A stretch of 64,000 bases of DNA, taken from contig NMRA01000775.1 in the NCBI GenBank assembly GCA_002633005.1, forward strand, positions 7,532 through 71,531. Direction: 5' to 3'. Below the pieces are notes generated by a model. That model did not search any database. It was given only the letters and a program-made list of their open reading frames with translations, and was not told the origin of the DNA. Source of the DNA: Phoronis australis (lineage: Eukaryota > Phoronida > Phoronidae). Both the position numbers and the translations under genes were made by a program. Below are positions 10,676 to 22,297 of the stretch, in pieces; positions within the stretch are counted from its first letter, which is position 1; the number at the start of each line of letters is the position of its first letter.

Positions 10676-13484
10676 ATATGTTTCATCATATTCATTATCA
10701 TCATCATTGAGAATGTGTTGTTTTACATGAAAAATTAACGATGGAGAGACGACGTATTGTAAATTAATCTGCAAATTGCAATGTCAACGAACACATGCTA
10801 CTTCGTTTAGTATTTTCAAAGTTTCAAATACTTGTCTCACGACAACTGTTTCAATTGTACGTTGAACCGGAACACGGATACCTCAGTGTAGCACACATTC
10901 GGCCATAAAATGTTCCACCAATTCTGTCTCTCAAAACAAATTACCTCAAACACCTAAGATTGCAGCAGGAAACTCCTGACTAATGATATATGAGGAAAGC
11001 GTTTTTGTCCTACGGTGAGAGGACAAGGTTCTAAGAAAAACACCAACCAGAGAATGAGCCACAAAATGTGCGGATTTTGTAGTGCTTCACTGCTCCAGAA
11101 AGATGGCTTTACTTTTGAATAATAAAGGTGTATTCATATCCAATTACGATCTAAAATGGAAAGAACGAAATTAAATCTCGCAAACTCACGAAGTTTCCCT
11201 TGCCACGATATCATTTGATCTCTATGATTAAAAGAAATTGAAGGGACACTTAACATTGGCTTGATGCGACCCGATTTTGACGGGTTGACTTACCCGTCAA
11301 AACCGGTAACTTGTTGCAACTGACTGCAAATGCTGGCCCCCAGGATGACATATATCAGCGACGGAGTTCATTACTTCATGGTGCGTATAGATTTGAAACA
11401 TAAAGTTCGTTGTGTGTCTTTGAGGGACCTGCGCATTGAGTAAACAGGAAGTGCATATCAAAGTGACTCTTTAAAATCATTATCAATGGATCACACAGGT
11501 ACATACATTTTCTAAACGTTTGAGACTCATGCTCAGCTAATCTCTTTACCACTGAAACTCGCCCTAAACAATTCTCTAGACGTTTCTGAAACCTGAAACC
11601 CGCAGTGCCATTTGACGAATTTTCACGTGTCTGTGTTTTACCACCATAAGTCATAAAACTTGATTAAATGTATTTCAAATTATTTGCAATTTCCTGATGA
11701 ACACATTCATGTATGAATTATGTCCAAGTGATCAATTTTCTGGAAAGTAGTGCCAAAAACAGATGGTACACTTACCTTCTTCATGTAAACGCAGTAATGG
11801 CCTCAGCGTGTTCCTCACAGAGATTAGGAGTGACGTTTTGTGGTTTCGGAACAACTGAAAATAGTTCCTGCTTAAGACTTCTCGGTAAAAGGACCTGCGT
11901 GTCGCTAGACTTGTGCTCCAAAAAATAATGCGCCTGTTGGCAGGTTTGAAAAAAGACTAATTCCTTGTATGATCCCTTCACAAATCGGATTTTTTTCCAA
12001 AAAAGGCGTAACTGGAAATACATGTGGGCAAAATGGTTTTGATTGATAACGCGTACTTTGAATTTTGAATAGTAATCAAAGTGGACGTAAGCATTATTTT
12101 TAAGGATATAAACAAAACGCAATTATTTTGATGACTTGAATTTGATTAGCCACATGAGTCGCGCTCCCAACAATCAATCTTAGGTGTACTAAATTAATTG
12201 TGTACGTAATTTATTTTAGAATGGATCTAAGTGAAATTTTTTAACAGAAAAGCATAAGGCGCAGAATTAAAAGCATAGTACACTGCAACTGTGTGCAAGG
12301 AGTGTAGAAGGATGTGGCATGGCAACATGGCTTGTTGAAAAAACAAGGAATTTCAGGAGTCGAATAAATGCTCCACTATTAATATATTCGAAAGTCGGTG
12401 GGCGCAATCTTAACGATGCATTTCGGAAATCAGATTTGACCACCGTGTTTCCATTAGAACGGTCTCTGGTGTCGCTATAGTGAACGCTTAATAGATTTTC
12501 CGTTGAAAGTATACGAACAGACTTAGCTACCGTTTACGTTCTAGGCGATCATGATGTCAACAAGAAGTAGCCACTTGTTGTCCGCTCAGCGTTAATTCGA
12601 AAATCTTCTGCAGCTAAATAGCCGTCATGGGTGTACCTGGATCCCCGTGGACGTTACCGGTTCAGGTTTTGTTTTTGAAATATTGAAGCATACAGCTGTG
12701 AATTAAATTTGAAAATTCTAGGTTCAACCAACCTGAAATCCAACCATGGTATTTTAAGAGTCAAATTTCATGCTTTGTTTTCTACTTAAAATTGAAACTA
12801 GACCTTGTGAAACATTCAGCCGATAATCCTTTTCACGGATATTTAGATAACGGCACTGTTGTGATTTTTCGCCAAACAGCTAACGAACTGCATCTATCTA
12901 CCTATTCTTGATGGTGCTACGCATAGAAAATACAGGTCTTGCAAATCGATAAGACAAATGCGACCACCCACGCAAACGCCAACATCCAAAAAACTGACGT
13001 CCGGAAAAAAACTCGATCAGCGGACACGAATGATGCACAACCTTTCAACCAACCAAATCATTCTTATGAATTGCAGTGTGGAGATTGGTTGGGCTGTTGT
13101 TTAGTTGCACGGTCGCAAAACTGGAACATGATCGACAAATCAATCTCTCTCTAAGATGGCCGCCATCACTTATTACAAATTGTGTGATATTGTAGGATTA
13201 ATTAATTTTAGGAGTGGGAATGTTTTTTCTTTGTACTAAAAATCCCGCATGATTCAGTAATTTTACTGTCCACATAACGGTTGAAAAGGCAAATAATTAC
13301 TTGTTTCACTTAAAAACGATTAATTTTACGCAGTGTTACCATTTCGTACAATGCGTCAAACATCCCAGAATGGTTTCTTAAGTTCTTGTAGGTGGCAGAG
13401 GTACACCCAGTAGCAAGTCTAACTGCAAGTCAGTAGGATTAAAATCGTGTCCAAAATTATGAACTGTTATTTGTGAGCCAGGTC
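10676..13484. other. no gene recognised; one small hairpin
   Basis: The only structure noted is a 15-bp inverted repeat at 11271-11306 (CCGATTTTGACGGGT against ACCCGTCAAAACCGG, one mismatch, 6-nt loop). A YY1-like AAGATGGCCGCCATC lies at about 13153-13167. Confidence 0.45.
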
Positions 13485-14804
13485 ACCCAGAGCACTGTTC
13501 ACCAGACTGACGGGGGGCTCTACATTGAAGAGACGTGTTCGAATATTTGGAGGGTCCTCTGCAGCCTTTCTTGCAACCAAATCGCAAGAGTTACCTGGTA
13601 GAATCTGATCCTTCTGGTAGGATAGTCCACCACCAGACTTCTTATTCCACCCCTATTCACTTGGTGGCGGACGCTACAGAGCAAGGGTCATCATTTAGGC
13701 TTAACAGTAACCAGCCTGGTTGCAACTCTCTGAGTACGTCGGTTGAGTTTAACCTGTGTAGGAGGCACACCATCAATAGCTCTACCTTTCAGGTCTTCTG
13801 TTGTCTCGTTCACTCTCTCCTTTATGCTAGTGTAATCATGCAGCAGGACCACAAATCGCCCCAGTGGTTGCACCCACTCGTCAATGGCACCTGGTTCTGG
13901 CATGGTACCCAAGGCACATAATGCTGGTGTGACGTCTTCCTAAGTAGTCCAGGTGCTCCATGCAGTATTCTTGCACCTGCCATCAAAACAGGACACCGTG
14001 TCACACCATGAGACGTTTGTTGGTGTTCTTTTCTGTTACCTTATCCAGTAAGGAAATTGGCCTCGTTGTGTTGTCGTCAATGCGGAGCAACTCTTACCAT
14101 GTTCCAGGAATTACACTTAATGGCACGACTCGTTTCCCAACTCCATTCCCCCTCTTGCAGCAAGTGTCCGCCTTCAAGTTGGCTGCCATATACAGATCCC
14201 AAGCAATGTCTAATCTGTCTACACGCTGATGTGACATACGGCACGAATTCATCAGTCGCATTACCTTGGAATGTCTTTGCAGTGTCTGGTCGCAGTATGT
14301 TGACGATGTCAGCATCATCAGGATGTTAACCTGTACTTTGGGGGTGGAGAGGTTCTCACTCACTGGAACAAGGTTTTTCAAGCAGCCCATCAAGCTTGGC
14401 TTGGTTATAGTTTTCAGGTTGGCCCTCTAGGTAGGGTCCGATTTTCGTTCCGAAAGATCTCGTCCAAATCTCCACGGTGTATCTGGGATGCTATGTACTG
14501 CCTGGCAAAGAGCGAGGAGTCGTTTTCAAAAATGACCTCTGTAACCGAATCCTGTTTCCTAGACTTCTCTTTTGGGGTCGATGATAGGCACTGTCTGGTT
14601 TATAAGCCTCTCTTCAACATAGTTCTCATACTCCTTGAGTCCACTTGTGGGCCGCACTGTGTGTACAAATGCTGTGTCCACAATGCCTTTGCTGTTCAGG
14701 ACAAGAAGATCACTGCTGTATTCAGCGAACGCGTTCCCCAACTTTTCTATAGCTTGATTCACTGAGCGCAAATCTTGTGCAAATGCCATCTGCGCATGCC
14801 TCAT
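13485..14804 (-). pseudogene. decayed, internally deleted copy of a GCDTVS-type multicopy protein family
   Basis: Read on the minus strand, blocks lie in family order but in different frames. First come MAFAQDLRSVNQAIEKLGN and YSSDLLVLNSKGIVDTAF (from 14804), then SSLFARQYIASQIHRGDLDE (about 14545-14480). Next is ILRPDTAKTFQ in one frame, followed by RLDIAWDLYMAANLKADT, KRGNGVGKRV and PLSVIPGTW in another. WCDTVSCFDGRCKNTAW follows (about 14008), then an in-frame stop, PEPGAIDEWVQPLGRFVVLL, and finally FGCKKGCRG (about 13560), the remains of a Cys-rich tail. I know these blocks (WDxYxxxSLKxxTRxKRGxGVRRxV, GCDTVSxFxGxxKKTAW, CGCKKGCRGRCKC) from large uncharacterised proteins present in many copies in marine invertebrate proteomes; that comparison is from memory. 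The segment normally lying between the IPGxW block and GCDTVS is missing. Frameshifts, stops and this deletion make it a pseudogene. Confidence 0.75.
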
Positions 14805-16386
14805 GTGTTCACGATGATGTCCCTCTGTGTCCTACCTTTTCTCGGGTTACTGAGTCAAAGGAACCATCTTGGGACCACATGCCATCCAGGGACGATGAGC
14901 TGCAGGACTCTCCGCCAGTCCCACTGCAACTCCGTCTCCCTTTACAGAAGCATTCAGTGAAGTGGATATACGTGCATGGGTTTCGTTTATTCTGGTTTTG
15001 TTGAAGAGAAGGTTGGCTCCCCTGCGCTGACCCTCCCCCTAAATCTGACCATGGGAGGCTTACTTCTGTATCACAAGTGCTATTTTCCTTAGCAGCTCGA
15101 GTTTATTGCCAATATAAACTCCAACTCACCTGGTAAATTATGCAGTCAACCTCACCACCGTTTGTACATTCAATTGAGTGAAAGGGTTGCCAATAGCACC
15201 AGCCAGGGTTTCACTAAAACGCGTCCAAGTCAAGGAAACATACACATAGGGTCTGACCATAGATAACAGACAAAAATTTCGCAGCTTTTTATGAAATTCT
15301 CAGAGGGGACACAGCTTGCTTTGTGCGCTAATGTCAGATTCCGCTTAGTGCATTAGAACGGGAAAATTTGTTGCCTATACTACTGCATAGTAGCTGTCCG
15401 TGACGAACTTAAACAAAACATTTCGACATTGTAAAGGCATTCACGTTTAGTAGAACTCTTGGGGTCGTGAGTAATTTTGACAATAACTCAGGTGATGCAA
15501 TAAGGTTAAGCTCTGACTAAACAAACCAGTCAGCAGTAGTACATGTACATATGAATGGAAGTAAAGCGAATTAACTGGACAGACACCACTAGTGAATAAC
15601 GACGCTGCGGACTGTGTGCTAGATCAAACAGTTAGCGTTACTCCGTGAAGTGACGTTTGAAATAACGGGAAAACAATAAAGACAACCGTGAACCTCTCAA
15701 GTGCCATGCGTCTAACACGTCAGTTTTCAACATTATGTTTTCTCAGCTTTCAAAACTGTTTGCACACAACCCTGACGTCAAGTTTGAGACTAAGATGACT
15801 AATCTGTCTTTATTAACTTCGTAATCAAAATTTGGTTTATTTTAAGTTGATCCGAATCTCATTTCAACCGAAGCAGTGTTTGGAAAATTATCATGTGACT
15901 TGACCTTGAATGGCCTTGCAAGCATTAAAAATAAATCGTACATCTAGACTTAAAAATCAAGAAAAAATAACCAGACTCTATGAACAATTTCATGAGATAT
16001 ACTAACAAGTACATGTTGTTTATGCTAGTGCGCATACAAACTAGTGTTAATGAGGTTAAAATTGATTGACCTATATCAGGATCGAAAAAGCAACTCAAAA
16101 TAGTCACATGGACAAAATATTACGATTTCTTCATTAAGTTGTACACACTTGCCTTGTTTTGACCTTTGACTCTTGACCTCATAGTAAGCAAATGCGTAGC
16201 AACAGCGCGGCATCATTTATGCAATAGGTTCCTAAAATTCTATATTTGATTACCTTGCCTTTGTATGGTGGTCAGTAACCCAATAACTTCCTCGTACGCC
16301 TAGGTTTCGTTCTTGTAATAAATGTATCTTGTTGACCTCACTAATCTACGGGGCCCACGAAGTGGCATGAAATAAAAACATATCTT
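14805..16386. other. possible 5' remnant of the pseudogene, then nothing recognised
   Basis: About 14805-15000 may still belong to the neighbouring pseudogene (for example a stretch reading KVGH just upstream), but I cannot align it. The rest shows no gene or clear repeat. Confidence 0.35.
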
Positions 16387-16493
16387 GTGGGAACGAGTTC
16401 TTAATGACTTAGTATCTCGTTCGCACATATTTCTTCCCCCTCTGGTGAAATAACATGTGGAAACGAGATATTAAATTAGTAACTCGTTCCCAC
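16387..16493. repeat. hairpin MITE with GTGGGAACGAGTT ends
   Basis: Inverted arms of roughly 48 bp, starting GTGGGAACGAGTTCTTAAT on the left and ending ATTAGTAACTCGTTCCCAC on the right. Each arm carries an inner TATCTCGTT motif, and the loop of about 14 nt is pyrimidine-rich. Total length 107 bp with no ORF. A typical non-autonomous foldback element. Confidence 0.75.
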
Positions 16494-16502
16494 TAATTGA
16501 CA

Positions 16503-16670
16503 TATCGCCAGGATTTTGAATGACGGCTTGACTAACCAGTTAGCATTATTGACACACCTTCGTATCCAAGCCGCCATTTTATCCGACAAACAACACGTTG
16601 TCGGGTAAAACTTATTGTTTGTTAGTAGACATTACGCAAGGGGTGGAGCTTGCGATATGTCAATCGCATT
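16503..16670 (+). repeat. dispersed repeat R1, copy 1
   Basis: Begins TATCGCCAGGATTTT and contains TTGACACACCTTC, ACAAACAACACG and TAAAACTTATT. It matches 43685-43855 in the same orientation along its whole length with scattered substitutions. Family unknown; no terminal inverted repeats seen. Confidence 0.75.
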
Positions 16671-18469
16671 GTCTTGCCAAGAGGTGAATAAATGTCGCAC
16701 GATCTCCTGAAGAGGCTACTGTGACACGTGTACTGTATCAGTAACCACTAAGCTGTTTCTACGACGTCCAAACATTTTTGTGCTCTACATCACTAAAATG
16801 CAAAGGAATTGGGTTAATTCCGACAAGGTTTTTAACCACACGAGTTGAGAGTACTATTCCCGGCAGTATTCCTCCGTTAGCTCTGTCGCGGTCATTATCA
16901 CATTTTTGGGATCTGAAAATCAAAATGCTGACCTCAGGGAAAGTCACTAATTGCATAATGGCATTAATAACATGGTGATAGACCCAAGTCTAAGGTGACC
17001 TTAATATTTTTGTATTGGTAATACGTTTGACCTTTTAAATACCCTTTAGCACTAAGACAATGGTGGATAATGGCGACATCCACGGAAGAACAAACTTAAG
17101 AGCTACATTGGAAATCCACAGCCTATTTTTTCACCCTTCAAGCAATTAACCATGCCAGATTCTGTTTCAGAGATAAAGGCGGGTTGTGGTTGTGAGGTTT
17201 TGTTCAATTCACATGTGGCTCTTATAGATACGGTTAAGTAAAGTAGTAAGAGACGTCCGTGCTGTCTGTTGATTTCCAGTGACGGAAGCGTGATGGATAA
17301 AAACCCACACTGTTTAGCCTTGAAGTCAAGAGTTATAGACTTCGTATGAGAATGTCAGGTTCGCTGCGCGGAAGCTAAGTGTTGACACAACCAATGACCT
17401 CGTTACGTCATTCAAGGAATAACCTTGCAAAATTTCGAAGGCCCATTATAAACATATCAAAACTGTTTTTTAGTATCATTGCTAAAGAAGTACAAAAACA
17501 AACAAAACAAATGAGTAAAGAACTCTTATTAATTAATCTTCAGAAGTATTCTGACGGATTCATTTAAGGATACGTAGGACCTTAGAAAACGTTCAAATTT
17601 GGCTCACTTCGGAACATCATAATTGGTTGAGAGGATTCGTCTGGAACTTTCTGATACTAGGCATTATGCACTGTTCTCTAGCTAGAAATTACGTTTTTAA
17701 ATGTTTCGCTTTTCCATATAAGGGGTTATCAAAACAGGGCTTTGACGATTTTCATGAAAAACTCTGAAATTGCACAAGACGCAAACGAAGTGATGATTTC
17801 GATAACTATAGCAAAGTTCTTGAGACTTCATTGTCATGTACATCAAATGAAATTTGGTGATGTTATTTTTGCTATCAACGGTACCTTCTTTTGCTCTTTT
17901 TTCTTAAAAAACATGGCCACGTGACCCAATTAATGGCAGTGTGGTAAGAGCCAAGAAAACAAATCTTACATGCCTTCTACGTCAAGAAAATATATACTTC
18001 TACTGAGAAAAAGCTATAATTTTGGAGATATTTGGCTAGATACAAGCGTAGACTTGTCAATAAGGTCCTGGGTAGTCTTAACTTTAGCAGCTGCCTGGGC
18101 TACTCAGGAACAACGTATGCATCGTTGCAACGTAATTAGACAACACAATGTTAAGCAATCGTAAAACATGAGATAGTATCAGGCAGTATGGAACGTCTCG
18201 AAACACATTGAATAAATTAGGCTGCACGAAAACACAAAGACTAAGTGTAGTCACTATCTAGAGACAAAATAAAAAGAAAAGCGTCTGCTCTAAACAATTA
18301 TGCTAGATATATACGTTAGACTATACAAAAGAATAATTCACCATGCATGTACCAATTATGAGAGAAACGATTTAAGTAATACAGTAAGATGGCTTCTCAT
18401 TGGCTATTTCGGTTTCCTAGAGTGACGAATTGTGGAAAGCATCATCGGTAAGGTGGCAGTGCACGATTA
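16671..18469. other. nothing recognised
   Basis: Overlapping open frames on both strands at 16759-16978 are mirror images of one another, with no known domain. The rest is AT-rich and featureless. Confidence 0.4.
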
Positions 18470-18619
18470 GACTGTAGCCACTGGCAATTTGTATAACTAG
18501 ACTGGAGACACGGGCAATTTGTACAATTGGACTGTAGCCACGGGCATTTTGTACAAGCAGACTCCAGCTACGGGCGATTTGTACAGTTGGACTATAGATA
18601 CTGGCGATTTGCACTCTCT
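18470..18619. repeat. 30-bp minisatellite, five units
   Basis: Five consecutive 30-bp units starting at 18470, 18500, 18530, 18560 and 18590, near GACTGTAGCCACGGGCAATT followed by TGTACAATTG. Because 30 is a multiple of three, frames stay open on both strands and give 10-residue protein repeats. There is no other sign of coding. Confidence 0.9.
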
Positions 18620-20394
18620 GCAAATAAATTTGTGGGATAGGCTAGGTTTGGCGGGAGTTTTGAGTAGGTTTATTGAATCTGGTTTGATTTTGATCGTAAT
18701 CATATTGTGAATCAGAAAAGTCCACTAGCTAGACTGTCGATATTTTTTAGCAGGAGTTATCGTTGTTGCCACTTTTCCCTGTGCCTGGCTTCCTACTTAG
18801 TGGCAATGAAAAGGCCAAACTATGAGTCGGAATAAATTACTGTGCGCACGTGTACTGATTTTGAGGTGAAATGGCCAGCAATTTTTTTTCTGCTGTTCAT
18901 AGAACTTTCGATAGAATGAAAAAGGCTACTTTTCCACCGATGTGCCCACCGCCTGGCGAAATCCGATGAGAACTCTTCAAGCGCCTCCTAAGGGAAGGCG
19001 AGTGAACTGAGAACACACGTTGCCCAGTTTTGTAATTCAAGGCATGAGTACAAAGAGCCGTAAAATCGACAATAAGTCTAAACTAAGTGTTTTCATTGAT
19101 ATCCACACAAGTCACCATTTTGAGAAGGTAATATGTCGTAGACGTGGTTGTCATGGTGCGGTTTTCGAAAAAATCAAGATTGCGCTGTCACAGCATTATA
19201 ATTGTTGACAGCTATGTTGAAACTGGGTAAATCGGCAAGTTGCTGGTAGCTTAGAATGAACAAATAAGTCTAGCATGAAAGCGTGCACCTATGCAAGTGC
19301 GAAGAAGATAAGCGATGTTCCCAGGTGTGTTATTATTGCCGACATGAGACAAAATTATCTTTAAGGACAGTCTCACATTTGCAAGCACCATATGGGCGAC
19401 GGCCTTGTTAAATAGTGCATATCGATTTTTGTTAAGTTGCAAGGCAATCGCACATTTCGAGTTTATTCTAGTCCCACGAAAATAAATAGCAAGCGTGTCA
19501 ACGAACGATTTCGTGTTTACAAACTATATACAGAGTCCAGTTACACTTTTTAGAATCTTATCTTACCAAGTTACAACTCTGGTCCCGACTCCCGCCTCGT
19601 TTTTGGTTTCTTATCGCCTTTTCATCTTGTGTCTGTCATTGTAGTGTTCGATCCTTCTTTAGTGTTCACCTGTTACGCGAGTGCCTGCCCACTGACAAAG
19701 TTCTGAGTTAGGAAACGAAACGTCTGGACTGTGTATATAGTGTTAAAAATATGACATCGTTCACTAAAGCGCCTTTAATTTTATCTGTATTCTTGTCTTT
19801 ATTTGACCTAAAACAGAACCATCCATACCCAAGGTTTCCGAAAGTGTATGCACGGTGATTCAATGGTGACAAGGTTGCCCCCATTTCTCTTGCGCTAGTT
19901 CCACTAAACGCTGACACTCGGCTGATCAAAGACATTAATTAAGCTTTATTTTGGAGGTATGTAGTTGTGTCAGCTAAGATTCGAAGAAAGGAAAAATATT
20001 GTTCATGGTCTGCTTAAAGGCTGTGGCAACCATTTTTAGAGTATTTTTGTTAAAATACGATTTTCTGAATAATCCTAGATTATTTGTGAAGTTTATCAAA
20101 TTCCATGGGTTGTAATTAATTTTGCAAGCGTCATTCCAGAAATGATCGTAGAAAGAAATGATAGGAAAGTAGTTGCGAAGACGCACCAAGGACCACTGTT
20201 TTTGTTTCGTCATTATGTTGATTACAGGTACCACGCGCGTGAACAAGTTGATTTCCAACAGGCGTGTTTTGACTTCCAGTTATTACATTTCTTGTCAATC
20301 ATTGAGGGATTCCGTCGTGAAAAGGACAACAATGCCGCTATCAACCACGTCCAAGTGTCAAATACAACTTGCTAAAGGATTTTTAGTCATTGCA
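18620..20394. other. nothing recognised
   Basis: No coding exon, RNA gene or repeat is identified. Confidence 0.4.
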
Positions 20395-20773
20395 AAGGTA
20401 CCTAAACTACAACGAACTCATAAAAACGACTCACGGACCTGCAAACACCGCCCACTGACTCACAAACACGGGAACGAACTCACAAAACACGATCCACGCG
20501 CACCCAAAAACACGGGACACGGACTCATATTCACGAGGAAACACGTAAACGGACCGCCAAACACGGTATACGGACAAAATGAAGATGTCAGCTGACCCAG
20601 GAAGCCGATGAGTCCGTGACCCGTGTTTGGCAGTCCGTTGGTGCGTGGATCGTGTTTTGTGAGTCCGTTCCCGTGTTTGTGAGTCAGTGGACGGTGTTTG
20701 CAGGTCCGTGAGTCGTGTTCATGCGTCCGTGCCCGTGTTTATAAGTCCGTGGACCGTGTAGTTTAGGTACCTT
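20395..20773. mobile_element. foldback element with minisatellite arms (type ACGGACTCACAAACACG)
   Basis: The ends are perfect inverted copies AAGGTACCTAAACTAC and GTAGTTTAGGTACCTT. Between them each arm is built of degenerate units of about 22-24 bp near ACGGACTCACAAACACGGGA, running forward on the left and as the reverse complement on the right. They meet near 20585-20610. The flanks carry ATTG next to each end (TCATTGC on the left, GATTGCG on the right), a possible short target duplication. No transposase is present. Confidence 0.75.
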
Positions 20774-21093
20774 GATTGCGTCCTTTTCTGTCTATTAGTT
20801 GTTGATAAAACGTCTGGTAATTCTCGTGACCACAATAATACGCTGTGTCTCAGCGGCTGGGACTATCCCATCGTAGCAAGCAACTTGATGGCCTTGTTTT
20901 GAAGCAAGGTCCTGTCAGTTCTCCTCAGCCCAGAAATCACTTTTGATTGGAATGAGGAGCAAGATGAGGTTGAATATATTGTAATAACGACACGTGGACT
21001 AAGTCAAAGGCTATTTTTGGCATAAGGCGCAGGTTCATGGCTGTGTTGACTACGATTGTGAACAAATTAAATGAAAGCGCTCCGAGGAGCGAA
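20774..21093. other. nothing recognised
   Basis: Short spacer between repeats with no gene. Confidence 0.4.
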
Positions 21094-21415
21094 CCTTGGC
21101 GAAATTAACCAAAAAGATGACGATAAAGATGATGACGAAGATGACGAATATGACGACGATGGTGAACAAAAGAAGTATTAATAACATACACATGACGAAC
21201 GTAGAAGTCCGAAATCAGTAAGAAAAAGGCTACAGTCTTGTGCGACACTTGGCGAAATTAACGGAAAAGACAACGACGGAGATGATGAAGAAGATGATGA
21301 CGATGATGACGAATATGATGATGGTGGTGGCGATGATGAACAACATCACAACATTCATATGATGAACTTAGATGTCATAAATCAATAAGAAATAGGCTAC
21401 AGTCTAGTTCAATAG
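21094..21415. repeat. tandem dimer of a 152-170 bp CTTGGCGAAATTAA unit
   Basis: Unit 1 starts CCTTGGCGAAATTAACC (21094) and unit 2 starts ACTTGGCGAAATTAACGG (21246). Both run through a GATGAC-rich tract and a shared tail containing AGGCTACAGTCT. The head motif returns in the palindrome at 22272-22297, suggesting that all belong to one repeat family. Confidence 0.75.
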
Positions 21416-21779
21416 AAGATAAACCAACATCAATGCAGCAAGAGCGCTCAACAAAGGAACAGCGTTATCAGAAAATCTAAAATAACTCGAAAAGTAGACG
21501 TTCTAGCGAAAAATGGAAAACATCTTCTGAAAGCCCGTTCAAAATTCTATCTAAACTGAAGGTATCATTTAATTCCGTAAATTTTTCGAAAAAAATGAAA
21601 TTTTGAGTTTTTTTTAAGAAATTCAAAGTCAAATAACTCGAAAACGGTAAGTCTGAGAAAAAAATTGTTACAGGCCATTTGAAAGAATATACTTCAAAGA
21701 ATCCACATGCAAAAAATCACGTCTTTTTCTCTTCCCGTTTAAAATCGCACTCCAGCACGACTGAAAATGGGTCAACATG

Positions 21780-22165
21780 CGCCAGATCCGCCATCTTGAA
21801 AGCAACTTCCGGTTTTTTGGTTTTGTATAATAGCATGTCATAAGAAACTAATACCTGTAAAAATTCGAAGGAATTGGTCTGATAATGCGCCCTCTACAGG
21901 AGAAAACGTTTTTAGGCCAAAATCGAGGTGCGCATGCGCGATCGCCGATATTTCCGCCATCTTTAACCGGAAGTAAACAATTTCCGGCATACTTGTAGCA
22001 AACTTCCGGTCCATTTACTGTGCCGATTCTTAGCCGTTTACGTAAAAAATTGTAGCCTCCATAAGCATTTGAACCTTTAAATGGAAACAAAATGGCCGCC
22101 ACAGCCGCCATCTTGGATCCGATTTTGACGAAAAACAATAGGCTTCCAGTACTTCCGGAAGTACG
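21780..22165. promoter_or_regulatory. cluster of NRF1, YY1 and ETS consensus sites
   Basis: TGCGCATGCGCG at 21929-21940 is a full NRF1 palindrome. YY1-type CCGCCATCTT occurs at 21788, 21954 and 22105, and its reverse form AAAATGGCCGCC at 22090. ETS-type ACTTCCGG or CCGGAAGT occurs at 21805, 21967, 22002 and as the palindrome ACTTCCGGAAGT at 22151-22162. These are the classic motifs of animal housekeeping promoters. No exon is recognised on either side, and the block lies between repeat modules (21094-21415 and 22272-22297), so it may be repeat-borne. Confidence 0.45.
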
Positions 22166-22271
22166 TGTTATGTGTAAATTTCGTGATGATCGGACGAAAA
22201 TTGCGACCTGTATCGTGCGAACAAACAAAAAAAAAACAAAAAAAAAAACAAACATAGTGTCAGAGCAATAT

Positions 22272-22297
22272 ACTTGGCGAAATTTATTTCGCCAAGT
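22272..22297. repeat. 26-bp perfect palindrome
   Basis: ACTTGGCGAAAT and its exact reverse complement are separated by TT. This looks like the terminal or junction motif of the repeat family seen at 21094 and 21246. Confidence 0.85.

Noticed and set aside
10348-10710. 120-codon open frame
   Set aside because: Its second half is the TATG microsatellite and the first half resembles no protein.
14310-14325. CTGATGA on the minus strand
   Set aside because: No following stem and GAAA; it lies in the coding remnant of the pseudogene.
20600-20635. Hammerhead-like CCGATGAGTCCGTGAC
   Set aside because: It resembles the CUGAUGAGUCCGUGA part of a ribozyme, but there is no GAAA after stem II, and GAGTCCGTGA is simply the repeat unit of the foldback arm.
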